The notes under the pieces: model-generated
The model's input: only the letters and a program-made list of their open reading frames with translations
What the model was told of the DNA's origin: nothing
Databases searched by the model: none
Translations under genes and position numbers: made by a program
Origin: Arminella tubonensis
Lineage (GTDB): Bacteria; Pseudomonadota; Alphaproteobacteria; Rhizobiales; Rhizobiaceae
DNA: 64,000 bases
Direction: 5' to 3'
Assembly: GCF_003240585.1 (NCBI RefSeq)
Contig: NZ_PCDP01000033.1
Span: forward strand, 1 to 64,000
Shown here: positions 44,825 to 55,774 of the stretch, piece by piece
Position numbering within the stretch: the stretch's first letter is position 1
Layout of the letters: each line of letters starts with the position of its first letter

Positions 44825-46012
44825 ATGGCATTGGACGATCCGGTTGTCATCGTGGGATCCGCCCGCACCGCCATCGGCGGTTTTCAAGGAGATCTCAAGG
44901 CTGCCAGCGCCCCCGAACTCGGAGCGGCGGCAATCAGAGCGGCCCTGGAACGGACCGGGGTTCGGCCTGAGGCGGTGGACGAAGTCCTATTCGGTTGCGT
45001 CCTGACTGCGGGGCAAGGCCAGGCGCCGGCGCGGCAGGCGGCGATCGGTGCGGGCCTTCCTTATGAAACCGGCGCCACGACCGTGAACAAGATGTGCGGC
45101 TCCGGAATGAAAGCCGTCATGCTCGCCCATGATCTGCTCGCCGCCGGCAGCGCCTCGGTGGCTGTGGCAGGCGGCATGGAAAGCATGACGAACGCCCCCT
45201 ATCTGCTTGATCGTGCTCGGGGTGGCTATCGTCTTGGCCACGGCCGCGTTGTCGACCACATGTTCCTCGATGGGCTGGAAGACGCCTATGACAAGGGGCG
45301 CCTGATGGGCAGTTTCGCCGAGGAATGTGCCACCGCCTACCAGTTCACCCGTAAGGCACAGGACGACTATGCGATCGTGTCGTTGAGACGGGCGCAGAAG
45401 GCGATCGCTGACGGTTTCTTCGAGGCAGAAATTGCGCCTTTCAAGGTCGCAAGCGGCCACCTAGAACAGATCGTCGCGCTTGATGAGCAGCCCGGTAAAG
45501 CCAAATTCGAAAAGATCCCGACGCTTAAACCCGCATTCCAGGAGGGCGGGACTGTGACGGCTGCAAATTCGAGCTCGATTTCCGACGGCGCGGCCGCGCT
45601 TGTCTTGATGCGCCGTTCTCAAGCCGATCGATTGGGCCTGAAGCCGCTTGCAACGATCAGGGGCCATGCCACCCATGCACAGGCTCCCAATCTCTTTGCC
45701 ACCGCGCCGATTGGTGCGCTCACCAAGCTCAGCGAGCGTACGGGCTGGTCATTGAAAGACACGGATCTGTTCGAGATCAATGAAGCTTTTGCCGTTGTCG
45801 CCATGGCCGCGATGCGCGATCTGGACCTGCCCCATGACAAGGTGAATGTGCATGGCGGGGCCTGCGCACTCGGCCACCCGATCGGCGCGTCAGGTGCCCG
45901 CATCATGGTCACCTTGCTTTCGGCACTCGCACAATATGGGCTGAAGCGTGGCATGGCAGCAATCTGCATCGGCGGCGGCGAGGCAACCGCCATCGCCATA
46001 GAGCGGCATTGA
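44825..46012 (+). CDS. Acetyl-CoA acetyltransferase (thiolase)
   Basis: A 395-residue thiolase. Nucleophile Cys91 in NKMCGSGMK, the NEAF motif in [13 protein letters not shown], the catalytic His in [15 protein letters not shown] and the second Cys in CIGGGEAT are all intact. GGGGAGG precedes ATG 44825. First gene of a branched-chain keto acid operon, where it would cleave acetoacetyl-CoA or 3-keto-acyl-CoA products of leucine or isoleucine breakdown. Confidence 0.92.
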   Translation: MALDDPVVIVGSARTAIGGFQGDLKAASAPELGAAAIRAALERTGVRPEAVDEVLFGCVLTAGQGQAPARQAAIGAGLPYETGATTVNKMCGSGMKAVMLAHDLLAAGSASVAVAGGMESMTNAPYLLDRARGGYRLGHGRVVDHMFLDGLEDAYDKGRLMGSFAEECATAYQFTRKAQDDYAIVSLRRAQKAIADGFFEAEIAPFKVASGHLEQIVALDEQPGKAKFEKIPTLKPAFQEGGTVTAANSSSISDGAAALVLMRRSQADRLGLKPLATIRGHATHAQAPNLFATAPIGALTKLSERTGWSLKDTDLFEINEAFAVVAMAAMRDLDLPHDKVNVHGGACALGHPIGASGARIMVTLLSALAQYGLKRGMAAICIGGGEATAIAIERH

Positions 46013-46034
46013 TACGTTTCGGGAGGAGGTTTCA

Positions 46035-47162
46035 ATGATCCTGACGGAAGCACAACAGCAGATACGCGACGTCGCCCGCGATTTTGCGCGCGAGCGTCTT
46101 GCGCCGGGTGCTGCCGAGCGAGACGTCTCGCAGCGGTTTCCTCGGGAACAGCTGAAAGAGATGGGCGAGATCGGTTTTCTCGGGATGCTACTGCCGGAAG
46201 TCTATGGCGGTTCGGATGCAGGCGCGGTCGCCTATTCCATCGCCATCGAGGAGATTGCCGCCGGCGACGGCTCGTGCTCCACGATCATGAGCGTCCATAG
46301 CTCGGTCGGCTGCGTGCCCATCCTGAAATTTGGCACTGAGGTGCAGAAGGAAAGATTCCTGCCGAAACTCGCAAGCGGGGAGTGGCTCGGCGGCTTTGCG
46401 CTTACCGAGCCGCAGGCGGGCTCTGATGCCTCCAACCTGCGGACGCGTGCCCGTCGCGACGGTGATCACTACATTCTCAACGGCGCCAAGCAGTTCATCA
46501 CCTCGGGCAAGAACGGACAGGTGATCATCGTTTTCGCGGTCACCGACCCGGATGCCGGCAAGAAGGGGATTTCTGCCTTCATCGTTCCAACCGATACGCC
46601 GGGTTACGAGGTTGTGCGCGTCGAGCATAAGCTAGGCCTGCATTCCTCCGACACCTGCCAGCTTGCCTTCAACGACATGCGGCTGGCGGCGGATCTGAGG
46701 CTCGGAGAAGAAGGCGAAGGCTACCGGATCGCCCTTGCCAATCTCGAAGGCGGTCGTATCGGCATCGCCGCGCAGGCCGTCGGCATGGCGCGCGCGGCTT
46801 TCGAGGCGGCGCGCGATTATGCGAAGGATCGGGTGGCTTTCGGCAAATCCATTATCGAACATCAGGCGGTCGCTTTTCGGCTCGCCGATATGGCGACGAA
46901 GATCGAGGCGGCGCGTCATCTGGTGCTGCATGCGGCCGAGTTGAAGGAAACCGGGCAGCCTTGTCTCACGCAAGCGTCGATGGCCAAGCTCTATGCATCC
47001 GAGATGGCGGAGGCCGTCTGCTCCGATGCCATCCAGATCCACGGCGGTTATGGGTACATGGCCGATTATCCGGTCGAGCGCATCTACCGGGATGTTCGCA
47101 TCTGCCAGATTTACGAGGGTACAAGCGATGTCCAGCGCATTGTCATTGCGCGGAGCCTGTGA
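46035..47162 (+). CDS. Acyl-CoA dehydrogenase
   Basis: A 375-residue FAD-dependent acyl-CoA dehydrogenase. It has the FAD-contact motif [19 protein letters not shown], the second block [13 protein letters not shown], and the catalytic Glu in [16 protein letters not shown] near the C-terminus. Preceded by GGGAGGAGG. Placed between thiolase and BkdA1, it probably oxidises isovaleryl-, isobutyryl- or 2-methylbutyryl-CoA. Confidence 0.92.
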   Translation: MILTEAQQQIRDVARDFARERLAPGAAERDVSQRFPREQLKEMGEIGFLGMLLPEVYGGSDAGAVAYSIAIEEIAAGDGSCSTIMSVHSSVGCVPILKFGTEVQKERFLPKLASGEWLGGFALTEPQAGSDASNLRTRARRDGDHYILNGAKQFITSGKNGQVIIVFAVTDPDAGKKGISAFIVPTDTPGYEVVRVEHKLGLHSSDTCQLAFNDMRLAADLRLGEEGEGYRIALANLEGGRIGIAAQAVGMARAAFEAARDYAKDRVAFGKSIIEHQAVAFRLADMATKIEAARHLVLHAAELKETGQPCLTQASMAKLYASEMAEAVCSDAIQIHGGYGYMADYPVERIYRDVRICQIYEGTSDVQRIVIARSL

Positions 47163-47201
47163 ACGACAGACGCTGGATTCGGGGCAACCGAGGAGGAATG
47201 A

Positions 47202-48440
<1,239 letters not shown>

Positions 48441-48441
48441 G

Positions 48442-49455
48442 ATGGCCAGAATGACAATGATCGAAGCAGTGCGCAGCGCCATGGATGTCTCGATGGCGCT
48501 TGACGACAACGTCGTCGTCTTCGGCGAGGACGTCGGCTATTTTGGCGGCGTGTTTCGGTGCACGCAGGGACTTCAGGCGAAATACGGCAAGACCCGCTGT
48601 TTCGATGCGCCGATCAACGAATCCGGCATCGTCGGCACGGCAATCGGGATGGCGGCCTATGGCCTCAAGCCCTGCGTCGAGATCCAGTTTGCCGATTACA
48701 TGTACCCGGCCTATGACCAGATAACCCAGGAAGCAGCCCGCATCCGCTATCGATCGCACGGCGATTTCACCTGCCCTATCGTTCTGCGCATGCCGACGGG
48801 GGGCGGCATATTCGGCGGCCAGACACATAGCCAGAGCCCCGAAGCACTCTTCACCCACGTCAGTGGCCTGAAGGTTATCGTCCCCTCCAATCCCTATGAC
48901 GCCAAAGGATTGCTGATCGCCGCCATCGAAGACCCGGACCCGGTGATGTTCCTCGAACCGAAACGCCTCTACAATGGGCCGTTCGACGGTCATTATGAAC
49001 GACCGGTCATTCCGTGGTCGAAACACGATCTCGGTGAGGTTCCGGACGGACACTATACCATCCCGATCGGCAAGGCCGAAGTTCGGCGCCAGGGCGCATC
49101 GGCAACCGTAATCGCCTACGGCACGATGGTGCATGTGGCACTCGCGGCTGCAGCGGAAACGGGGATCGATGCCGAAGTGATCGACCTCAGGAGCCTGCTA
49201 CCCCTCGATCTTGAAACGATCGTGCAATCCGTGAACAAGACCGGCCGTTGCGTCATCGTGCATGAGGCGACGCTGACCTCCGGTTTTGGCGGCGAGGTGG
49301 CTGCACTGGTTCAGGAACATTGCTTCTACCATCTTGAAGCACCGATTGTCCGAGTGACGGGTTGGGACACGCCCTATCCGCATGCGCAGGAGTGGGACTA
49401 TTTCCCTGGACCCGGCCGCGTCGGCCGCGCGCTCATTGAAGTCATGGAGGCCTGA
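48442..49455 (+). CDS. bkdA2: Branched-chain 2-oxo acid dehydrogenase E1 beta subunit
   Basis: A 337-residue E1 beta with VVVFGEDVGYFGGVFRCTQGL split by the usual substrate loop, CFDAPINESGIVGTAIGMA, and PTGGGIFGGQTHSQSPEA. ATG 48442 follows the BkdA1 stop by one base, so an upstream frame inside bkdA1 is discounted. Works with BkdA1 and BkdB. Confidence 0.93.
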   Translation: MARMTMIEAVRSAMDVSMALDDNVVVFGEDVGYFGGVFRCTQGLQAKYGKTRCFDAPINESGIVGTAIGMAAYGLKPCVEIQFADYMYPAYDQITQEAARIRYRSHGDFTCPIVLRMPTGGGIFGGQTHSQSPEALFTHVSGLKVIVPSNPYDAKGLLIAAIEDPDPVMFLEPKRLYNGPFDGHYERPVIPWSKHDLGEVPDGHYTIPIGKAEVRRQGASATVIAYGTMVHVALAAAAETGIDAEVIDLRSLLPLDLETIVQSVNKTGRCVIVHEATLTSGFGGEVAALVQEHCFYHLEAPIVRVTGWDTPYPHAQEWDYFPGPGRVGRALIEVMEA

Positions 49456-49457
49456 AC

Positions 49458-50663
49458 ATGGGCGAATTTGTCATCAAGATGCCGGATATCGGCGAAGGCG
49501 TGGCCGAGGCCGAGCTTGTGGATTGGTTCGTCAAGCCGGGCGACCCAGTCGTGGAAGACATGGTGCTTGCCGCAGTCATGACGGACAAGGCAACCGTCGA
49601 GATTCCGTCTTCGGTCATCGGCACCGTCCTTTGGCTCGGTGCGGAGGTCGGCGACACCGTAGCCGTCGGAGCACCGTTGCTGCGGATCGAGGTCGGAGGT
49701 GAGGCGGCCGAGGCCGAAGAGACGACGGAAGCCGAAAGCGAGACACTGGCAGCTTCGCCAGCCGTGGCGCTAGCTGCCGCTCACGAACAGGCGCCAAAGC
49801 CTCTCGCTTCGCCTGCGGTCCGGCTTCGCGCCAAGGAGGCTGGCATCGATCTGCACCTGGTGCGGGGCACGGGGCCGTCCGGGGCGATCACCCATGAGGA
49901 TATCGACCTCTTCGTCGGTCGCGGCGTGCAGCCGACATCCAAAGCAACGGATCTGGTGGGAAAAACAAACGTCGAGGAAATCAGGCTCACGGGCCTGCGC
50001 CGCCGCATTGCCGAGAAGATGACGCTTGCCACCTCGCGCATTCCGCATATCACCTATGTGGAGGAAATCGACGTGTCAGACCTGGAGGACTTGCGGGCGA
50101 CGATGAATGGCGACCGCAGATCCGACCAGCCGAAGCTGACGATCCTGCCCTTCCTGATACAGGCGCTGGTTAAGGCCATTGAGGAGCACCCTGTCGTCAA
50201 TGCCACCTTCGATGACGAGGGCGGCGTCATCACCCGCCATGGAGCGGTCCATATCGGCATTGCCGCACAGACGCCGGCGGGCCTGATGGTTCCCGTCTTG
50301 CGCAACGCGGAAGCGCGGGACATCTGGGCATGCGCCACCGAACTGAACCGGCTGGTGGAGGCTGCCCGCACCGGAACGGCGCAACGCGAGGAATTGACCG
50401 GCTCGACGATCACTGTCACGTCGCTGGGCGCGCTCGGCGGCGTCGTGACGACACCGATCATCAATCACCCTGAGGTGGCGATCATTGGCGTCAACAAGAT
50501 CATGATGCGCCCTGTCTGGGACGGCAACCGGTTCATTCCCCGCAAGATGATGAACCTGTCGTCGAGCTTCGATCACCGGGTGGTGGATGGATGGGATGCG
50601 GCGAGCTTCATCCAGCGAGTGAAGGCCCTGCTTGAAACGCCTTCGCTGATTTCGATCGAATGA
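49458..50663 (+). CDS. bkdB: Branched-chain 2-oxo acid dehydrogenase E2 (lipoyl acyltransferase)
   Basis: A 401-residue E2. The N-terminal lipoyl domain has the lipoylated Lys in MTDKATVEIPS (~residue 41). An Ala/Glu-rich linker leads to the peripheral-subunit-binding domain (SPAVRLRAKEAGIDLHLV...GAITHEDID), and a C-terminal acyltransferase core ends in SSFDHRVVDGWDAASF with the catalytic His and Asp. No lipoamide dehydrogenase (E3) follows: the next gene is convergent, so E3 must come from elsewhere. Confidence 0.93.
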   Translation: MGEFVIKMPDIGEGVAEAELVDWFVKPGDPVVEDMVLAAVMTDKATVEIPSSVIGTVLWLGAEVGDTVAVGAPLLRIEVGGEAAEAEETTEAESETLAASPAVALAAAHEQAPKPLASPAVRLRAKEAGIDLHLVRGTGPSGAITHEDIDLFVGRGVQPTSKATDLVGKTNVEEIRLTGLRRRIAEKMTLATSRIPHITYVEEIDVSDLEDLRATMNGDRRSDQPKLTILPFLIQALVKAIEEHPVVNATFDDEGGVITRHGAVHIGIAAQTPAGLMVPVLRNAEARDIWACATELNRLVEAARTGTAQREELTGSTITVTSLGALGGVVTTPIINHPEVAIIGVNKIMMRPVWDGNRFIPRKMMNLSSSFDHRVVDGWDAASFIQRVKALLETPSLISIE

Positions 50664-50690
50664 CGAGGCGCATACGAAGGCGCGCAGCAA

Positions 50691-52439
50691 TCAGGCGGCT
50701 GATCGCCCAGCCCTGTTGGCCCCGGTTGCGCTGACGTCGACACGGAAGTCCGTTGTCAGCGCCACGCCGAATTCGGCATCTGCTTCCGTCACCGAATAGC
50801 GACCGAGGCGGACGTCCTCGGCGACGGCCTGGGGGTCACGTTCCAAAGGGTTGCCATAGCCGCCGCCGCCTGGGGTCTGAACACGGACTCGGTCTCCGGG
50901 CCGCAAGGCGATGTCCTGCGCCTTCGAGAGATGTTCCGGCGTCATCGGAACGCCGCTTCTCCACACCGTCACGACATTGGGACGCCCGTCGCTACCGCCG
51001 AGCGCACCTTGCGGGCCGAAGCGGCCGTGATCCATCACGAAGCTTGCGGTCGCATTGCCTCGGCGGATCTCGATTTCATAGTCGAGCCCGAATCCGCCCC
51101 GATGCAGGCCGGCCCCACCGGAGCCTTCTCGCAACGCGTAGCGGTGATAAAGGACCGGGAATTGCTGCTCCATGATTTCGACAGGGGGCGCCTTGGATAT
51201 TCCGATGGTCGAGCAACCATTGGCAAGTCCGTCATGATCGATGTTGCCCCCATAGCCGCCGCCTGAAATCTGATACATGACATAATCGCGGCTGCGGTCC
51301 GGATCATGACCGCCGAGTGCGAAATTGCCGGAGCTGCCGGCGGGAGCGGCGGTGACCCGATCGGGAAGTGCTTCGACCAGTGCCGCGAACACCGCCTCCG
51401 CAATGCGCTGGGAGACCTCTGCGGCGCATCCGGACACGGGTCGTGGATAGTGCGCATCGAGGAAAGTGCCGACGGGCGTCTTTACCTTCAGGGGTTCGAA
51501 TGCGCCGGCGCTGATCGGCACGTCGGGGAAAATATGCCGCATCGCGAGGTAGACGGAAGAGAGCGTGGTGGCGAGAACCGAATTCATCGGGCCGGCGCAG
51601 GGCTTGGAGGAGCCGGTGAAATCGAACTCGAGTTCGTCGCCCTTCGCCGTGATCGCCAGCCTGATCTCAAGCGGCTCGTTCACCACGCCATCGCTGTCGA
51701 TATAGGCAACGGAGTGGTAGACGCCCTCGGGGATGAGCCGGACGTTCGCGCGCATCTGTTCGGCCGATCGTCTGCGCAGCTCGCCGATCGCTGCCTTCAC
51801 AATGTCGTCGCCATATCGGTCCAAAATCCGTGTCAGCCGTTTTTCTCCGACCAGCAGGGCGGCCGCCTGCGCCTTGACGTCGCCGATGCGCTGTTCGGAA
51901 ACCCGGATGTTCGAGCAGATGATCGCGTAGATTTCTGCGTCGAGCTTGCCTTCCTTGAAAAGGCGGACCGGCGGCAACCGCAAGCCTTCCTGCTCGACAG
52001 ATGTGGCAGAGGCCGAAAAGCCGCCAGGTACCGCGCCGCCCGTATCGGGCCAATGCCCGGTGTTTGAAAGCCAGCAGTAGATTTCGCCATCCCGGTAGAA
52101 GGGCATGGCAAAGCGCACGTCCATCAGATGCGTGCCGCCGAGATAGGGATCGTTGACGATGTAGATGTCGCCGGGCTTCGGCGCGGCAGCCTTTCCAGAT
52201 GCGATCATCTCGATTAGCGTTCGCGTCGAATACTGCATCGTGCCAACGAAGACCGGCAGGCCGCCGGCGCCCTGGGCGATGAGCGAGCCGTCTTCGGCCG
52301 AATAGATACCGTCCGAGCGGTCGTTGGCCTCGGCAATCACAGGAGAGAACGCGGCGCGGGAGAAGGAGAGGTCCATTTCGTCGCAGACCTGCTGCAGGCC
52401 GGACTGGATGACGCTCAAGGTAATGGGATCGATGCTCAT
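50691..52439 (-). CDS. hyuB: Hydantoinase B / 5-oxoprolinase family subunit
   Basis: A 582-residue HyuB protein: YIVNDPYLGGTHLMDVRF, WLSNTGHWPDTGG and the C-terminal LRPGDRVRVQTPGGGGYGNP motif of the family. It overlaps the hyuA stop by 4 bp and pairs with it as an ATP-dependent cyclic-amide hydrolase. The substrates of this superfamily include hydantoins, N-methylhydantoin and 5-oxoproline, and acetone carboxylases are related; the natural substrate here should be whatever lactam the adjacent cluster makes. Confidence 0.88.
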   Translation of the reverse strand: MSIDPITLSVIQSGLQQVCDEMDLSFSRAAFSPVIAEANDRSDGIYSAEDGSLIAQGAGGLPVFVGTMQYSTRTLIEMIASGKAAAPKPGDIYIVNDPYLGGTHLMDVRFAMPFYRDGEIYCWLSNTGHWPDTGGAVPGGFSASATSVEQEGLRLPPVRLFKEGKLDAEIYAIICSNIRVSEQRIGDVKAQAAALLVGEKRLTRILDRYGDDIVKAAIGELRRRSAEQMRANVRLIPEGVYHSVAYIDSDGVVNEPLEIRLAITAKGDELEFDFTGSSKPCAGPMNSVLATTLSSVYLAMRHIFPDVPISAGAFEPLKVKTPVGTFLDAHYPRPVSGCAAEVSQRIAEAVFAALVEALPDRVTAAPAGSSGNFALGGHDPDRSRDYVMYQISGGGYGGNIDHDGLANGCSTIGISKAPPVEIMEQQFPVLYHRYALREGSGGAGLHRGGFGLDYEIEIRRGNATASFVMDHGRFGPQGALGGSDGRPNVVTVWRSGVPMTPEHLSKAQDIALRPGDRVRVQTPGGGGYGNPLERDPQAVAEDVRLGRYSVTEADAEFGVALTTDFRVDVSATGANRAGRSAA

Positions 52440-54523
52440 TGCTCGCCTCCGATCGTGATGATGATATTTCCGTCCGCATCCTGGACGGCCTTGTCGCCGG
52501 GCTCGATCAGGATCGTCGTGTCCATCTGTTCGACGATCGCGGGACCGGAGATGGTGGCATCTGCTGGAAGGTGGTCGCGCCAGTAGATTGGCGTCTCAAC
52601 CCAGCGGTCGAACCACACCTGCCTGCTTCCCGTCTGGGCTTCCATAAGCGATGCCCTGCGGCCATCCTTGTCGATCAGCATGGACAGATCGATTTCCGTG
52701 CGACGGCCGATCACCGAAGTGTTGACGTTGACGAGGCTCGCCCGGATTTCGGGAAGCTCGACATGGAATCTGCCGAAATACATCTCCTCGAAGCGGGCCT
52801 GCAACTCGGCGTGCGTCGGTAGCGGTCCGGGGAGCGGAACGCGCAAAAGATGCGTCTGGCCGATGAATTGCATGTCGACCGAGTGCATTTCCCGGATTTC
52901 CCGGATCGCGACCCGCTCCTTGGCGATCAGGCGTCGACCCTCTTCGGATTGCTTGGCGAAGAGGTGATGGACGGCGTCGATGTCGGCGACATCGAGCGGC
53001 CGGTTGACCGTGTTGACGAAGTCATGGCGGAGGTCGGCGACCACGCATCCCAGCGCATTCGTTATGCCTGGCCGCGGCGGCGTCAATACCCTTGGAATGC
53101 CGAGCTCTCTGGCGATGGATGTCGCATGCAGGGGCCCCGCGCCACCGAACGAGAACAGTGCGAAATCGCGTGGGTCCTCGCCGAGGCTGACCGAGACCAT
53201 TCGTACGGCATCCGCCATTCGGGCGTTGGCGACCCGTAAGACTGCCGCAGCTGAGGCAACGGCGTCCAGACCGAGCGGCTTGCCGAGTTCGGCTTCGAAG
53301 ATCTCCTTGATGTCGTCGACCGACATGCCGCCCGGCACCGAATTCAGCTTGGCGGGATTGAGGCGACCGAGAATGAGGTTGGCGTCGGAAATCGTCGGAC
53401 GTGTTCCACCGCGCCCGTAGCAGATCGGCCCCGGCGAAGCTCCGGCGCTTTCCGGTCCAACCTGCAGGAGGCCGGCTGCCGTTACCCGGGCGATCGACCC
53501 GCCACCCGCGCCGACGGTTCTGACGTCGACCATCGGCACATGGATCGGCATCGCATACTCGATCTCGATCTCGTTGGAGACAGCAGGTTCGGCGTTGCGG
53601 ATGAGAGCGACGTCGGTAGAGGTTCCACCCATGTCGTAGGTGATGAGATCCGGGATTCCGGCGCGGCGCCCGGTATAGGCCGCAGCCATGACGCCGGACG
53701 CAGGGCCGGACATAACAGTCTTTGCGGCCTCCTTGGCAACATGGCGAGCAGATACCATGCCGCCATTGCCGTTCATCACGAGCACGTCATGCTTGTAGCC
53801 GCGCTCCGCGAGCCGGTCGGCCAGGCGGGAGACATAGCGGGCAAGCAGCGGTTGGACGGAGGCATTGACCGCAGCGGTCACGCCGCGTTCGTATTCGCGG
53901 CTCTCCGAGAGCAAAGCGTGGCCGAGCGTGATGTTTTCATTCGGCCAGACCTCCGCGGCGATCTCGCCCGCCCTCAATTCGTGGGCGGGATTGGCGTAGG
54001 CGTGAAGAAAATGGATGACGAGCGCTTCGCAACTCCTGGCGATCAGCTCCTGGAGCGCTGCACGTAGTGCGTCTTCGTCAAGTATTTTGAGCACGTTTCC
54101 GGCGGCGTCCATCCGCTCGGGCACTTCGAGACGCAGGTCCCTCGGGATGATCGGTTTGAATTCACCCTTCATGCCATAGGCGTTGGGGCGCGTGCGTCTG
54201 CCAAGTTCGAGGACATCGCGAAATCCCTGTGTGGTGATGAGCCCCGTGCGGCACAGGTTGCGTTCAAGCACCGCGTTGGTCGTGGTCGTCGTGCCATGCA
54301 CGATCAGATCGAGCGAGGCGATATCGGCTTCTGCCGCATCGAGCGCGTTGAGCACGCCGGTTGCCTGGTTGTCCAGCGTGGTCGGTGTCTTGGCCAGCCG
54401 TACCTTGCCGGAGACCGTGTCGAAGAGAACGAGATCGGTGAATGTTCCGCCAACATCGATGCCAGCGACTTGCGACTGCTCGGCGACCGGTTCGGCCCCT
54501 TCGTTCGATGAAGACTGTTGCAC
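52436..54523 (-). CDS. hyuA: Hydantoinase A / 5-oxoprolinase family subunit
   Basis: A 695-residue HyuA with the N-terminal ATPase strand VAGIDVGGTFTDLVLFD, VHGTTTTTNAVLER, the central actin-like block LITYDMGGTSTDVAL, and GGGSIARVTAAG. GTG 54523 is the first codon; a promoter and an operator-like site are directly upstream. ATP-dependent partner of HyuB. Last transcription unit of the reductase-UPF0280-AA_synth strand. Confidence 0.88.
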   Translation of the reverse strand: MQQSSSNEGAEPVAEQSQVAGIDVGGTFTDLVLFDTVSGKVRLAKTPTTLDNQATGVLNALDAAEADIASLDLIVHGTTTTTNAVLERNLCRTGLITTQGFRDVLELGRRTRPNAYGMKGEFKPIIPRDLRLEVPERMDAAGNVLKILDEDALRAALQELIARSCEALVIHFLHAYANPAHELRAGEIAAEVWPNENITLGHALLSESREYERGVTAAVNASVQPLLARYVSRLADRLAERGYKHDVLVMNGNGGMVSARHVAKEAAKTVMSGPASGVMAAAYTGRRAGIPDLITYDMGGTSTDVALIRNAEPAVSNEIEIEYAMPIHVPMVDVRTVGAGGGSIARVTAAGLLQVGPESAGASPGPICYGRGGTRPTISDANLILGRLNPAKLNSVPGGMSVDDIKEIFEAELGKPLGLDAVASAAAVLRVANARMADAVRMVSVSLGEDPRDFALFSFGGAGPLHATSIARELGIPRVLTPPRPGITNALGCVVADLRHDFVNTVNRPLDVADIDAVHHLFAKQSEEGRRLIAKERVAIREIREMHSVDMQFIGQTHLLRVPLPGPLPTHAELQARFEEMYFGRFHVELPEIRASLVNVNTSVIGRRTEIDLSMLIDKDGRRASLMEAQTGSRQVWFDRWVETPIYWRDHLPADATISGPAIVEQMDTTILIEPGDKAVQDADGNIIITIGGEQ

Positions 54524-54541
54524 GGCTCGTTCCCATTATTG

Positions 54542-54585
54542 TTTGTATACGAATGAATTAAGTCGATCGATCAAGCGCTTGTCAA
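54542..54585 (-). promoter_or_regulatory. Predicted hyuA promoter with downstream MarR-type operator
   Basis: Read on the minus strand: TTGACA (54580-54585), 17-bp spacer, CTTAAT (54557-54562), then the near-palindrome TTCGTATACAAA (complement of TTTGTATACGAA, 54542-54553) at the expected transcription start. The same arrangement occurs at two other promoters in this cluster. Confidence 0.65.
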
Positions 54586-54608
54586 GCGACGCGCTTGCTT
54601 ATCCGACG

Positions 54609-55193
54609 TCACCGAAGACCGTCTTTTCCCTCGATGCCGGAAACCGTCAGGCCGCCGATGCGAGGCAGAGGCCGACCGCCGACAGCCATTGCTATTGCGA
54701 CGACGATCTCGTCGGGTTTCGGGGCATCGCTGACCGACACCTCCATGCCGTCGAAATGGGAGCGCACGAACGCTGCATCCTTGTGTCCAAGGGGAATGTC
54801 GAACGGGCGGCCGGGGCCACCGCGCTTCTTGGATGACGGGATCAGCGCAGCACCGCCTCCGATCGTGTCGCGGAGCGGCTTTCCGAGGGAGGGATGGAGT
54901 AGGGCAGCTGCGTGCTCGAGCTCTCCGTCCTCTCCGACTAGCGCTGCCTTGCCATAGCTTTCCACGACTGTTGGAGAGACGCCGAGGGCAGTCAGACATT
55001 TGTGTCCCAGCAGGTCGCCGAGCTCAGCTCCGAGATCGACCAGAACGGTCAGATCCTCCACATAGCGTCCGGCGAAGGGATTGGCGATGACTGCCACCGC
55101 TGCCGCCTTTCGGACCGGCTTGTCGAGCTTCACGCCGATCTCGGCGTGGGTTTCTTCGACAATGACGGATATGCGCCTGATGGAAGCGTTCAA
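54609..55193 (-). CDS. AA_synth (DUF1185) family protein, copy 2
   Basis: A 194-residue member of the PF06684 'amino acid synthesis' family, whose fold belongs to the chorismate-mutase-like/YjgF-like class. Conserved blocks: IANPFAGRYVEDL, YGKAALVGEDGELEHAA, LIPSSKKRGGPG, VRSHFDGMEVSV. TTG 55193 overlaps the upstream stop (TTGA) with GAGGA upstream and is the only start giving full length. Same length as its neighbour at 55190-55774 and clearly paralogous. Function unproven; ring-opening hydrolysis in N-heterocycle breakdown is an inference from fold and context. Confidence 0.82.
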   Translation of the reverse strand: MNASIRRISVIVEETHAEIGVKLDKPVRKAAAVAVIANPFAGRYVEDLTVLVDLGAELGDLLGHKCLTALGVSPTVVESYGKAALVGEDGELEHAAALLHPSLGKPLRDTIGGGAALIPSSKKRGGPGRPFDIPLGHKDAAFVRSHFDGMEVSVSDAPKPDEIVVAIAMAVGGRPLPRIGGLTVSGIEGKDGLR

Positions 55194-55774
55194 CGAAGTC
55201 CGTCCTCGCCCTTGATGTCGGAAGCTCTCAGCCCGCCGGCGCGATTGTGAATGCGGGCGCCGGTGGTCATGACGAGAACGACGGCCATTTCGTTGCCGCG
55301 CGGGCCGTCAGGCACTCCGACCTCCATCGAGTCGAAATGGCTGCGGACATAAGATGCGTTGATGTGGGTGATCGGGACATCGAGCCGGGTTCCCGGCCCG
55401 CCGACCTTCTTTGAGGACGGAACGATCGCTTTTGCGCCGCCGAGAACCTCGCGCATGGCGTACCCTCCAGGAGCGTGCCAGAGCGCGCCGTGCTCGAGCT
55501 CGCCGTTCTGGCCGACGATGATGCCCTTGCCATAGCCCTCGACCGCGGCTGGGTCTCCACCGAGTGCTGCAATCAGACGTGTCGCCATGTCCAGCCCGAG
55601 CGGCTCCAGGTCCTTCATGAAGCCCGTGATCTCTTCATGGTAGGAGCCGGCAAAGGGATTCTCAATCACGGCAACAATCGCCCCCCGCATGAGGGGCTTC
55701 TGCGCCGCCTTGCCGCCCTCATGATAGATCTCCTCGATCATCGTCAGGAATTTGCGAATATTTACCTCAGGCAT
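55190..55774 (-). CDS. AA_synth (DUF1185) family protein, copy 1
   Basis: A 194-residue paralogue of the next gene, with IENPFAGSYHEEI, YGKGIIVGQNGELEHGA, IVPSSKKVGGPG, VRSHFDSMEVGV and an ending SDIKGEDGLR nearly equal to the partner's SGIEGKDGLR. ATG 55774 overlaps the UPF0280 stop by 8 bp; an upstream ATG at 55843 lies inside that gene. The two copies probably form a hetero-oligomer or act in successive steps. Confidence 0.85.
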   Translation of the reverse strand: MPEVNIRKFLTMIEEIYHEGGKAAQKPLMRGAIVAVIENPFAGSYHEEITGFMKDLEPLGLDMATRLIAALGGDPAAVEGYGKGIIVGQNGELEHGALWHAPGGYAMREVLGGAKAIVPSSKKVGGPGTRLDVPITHINASYVRSHFDSMEVGVPDGPRGNEMAVVLVMTTGARIHNRAGGLRASDIKGEDGLR

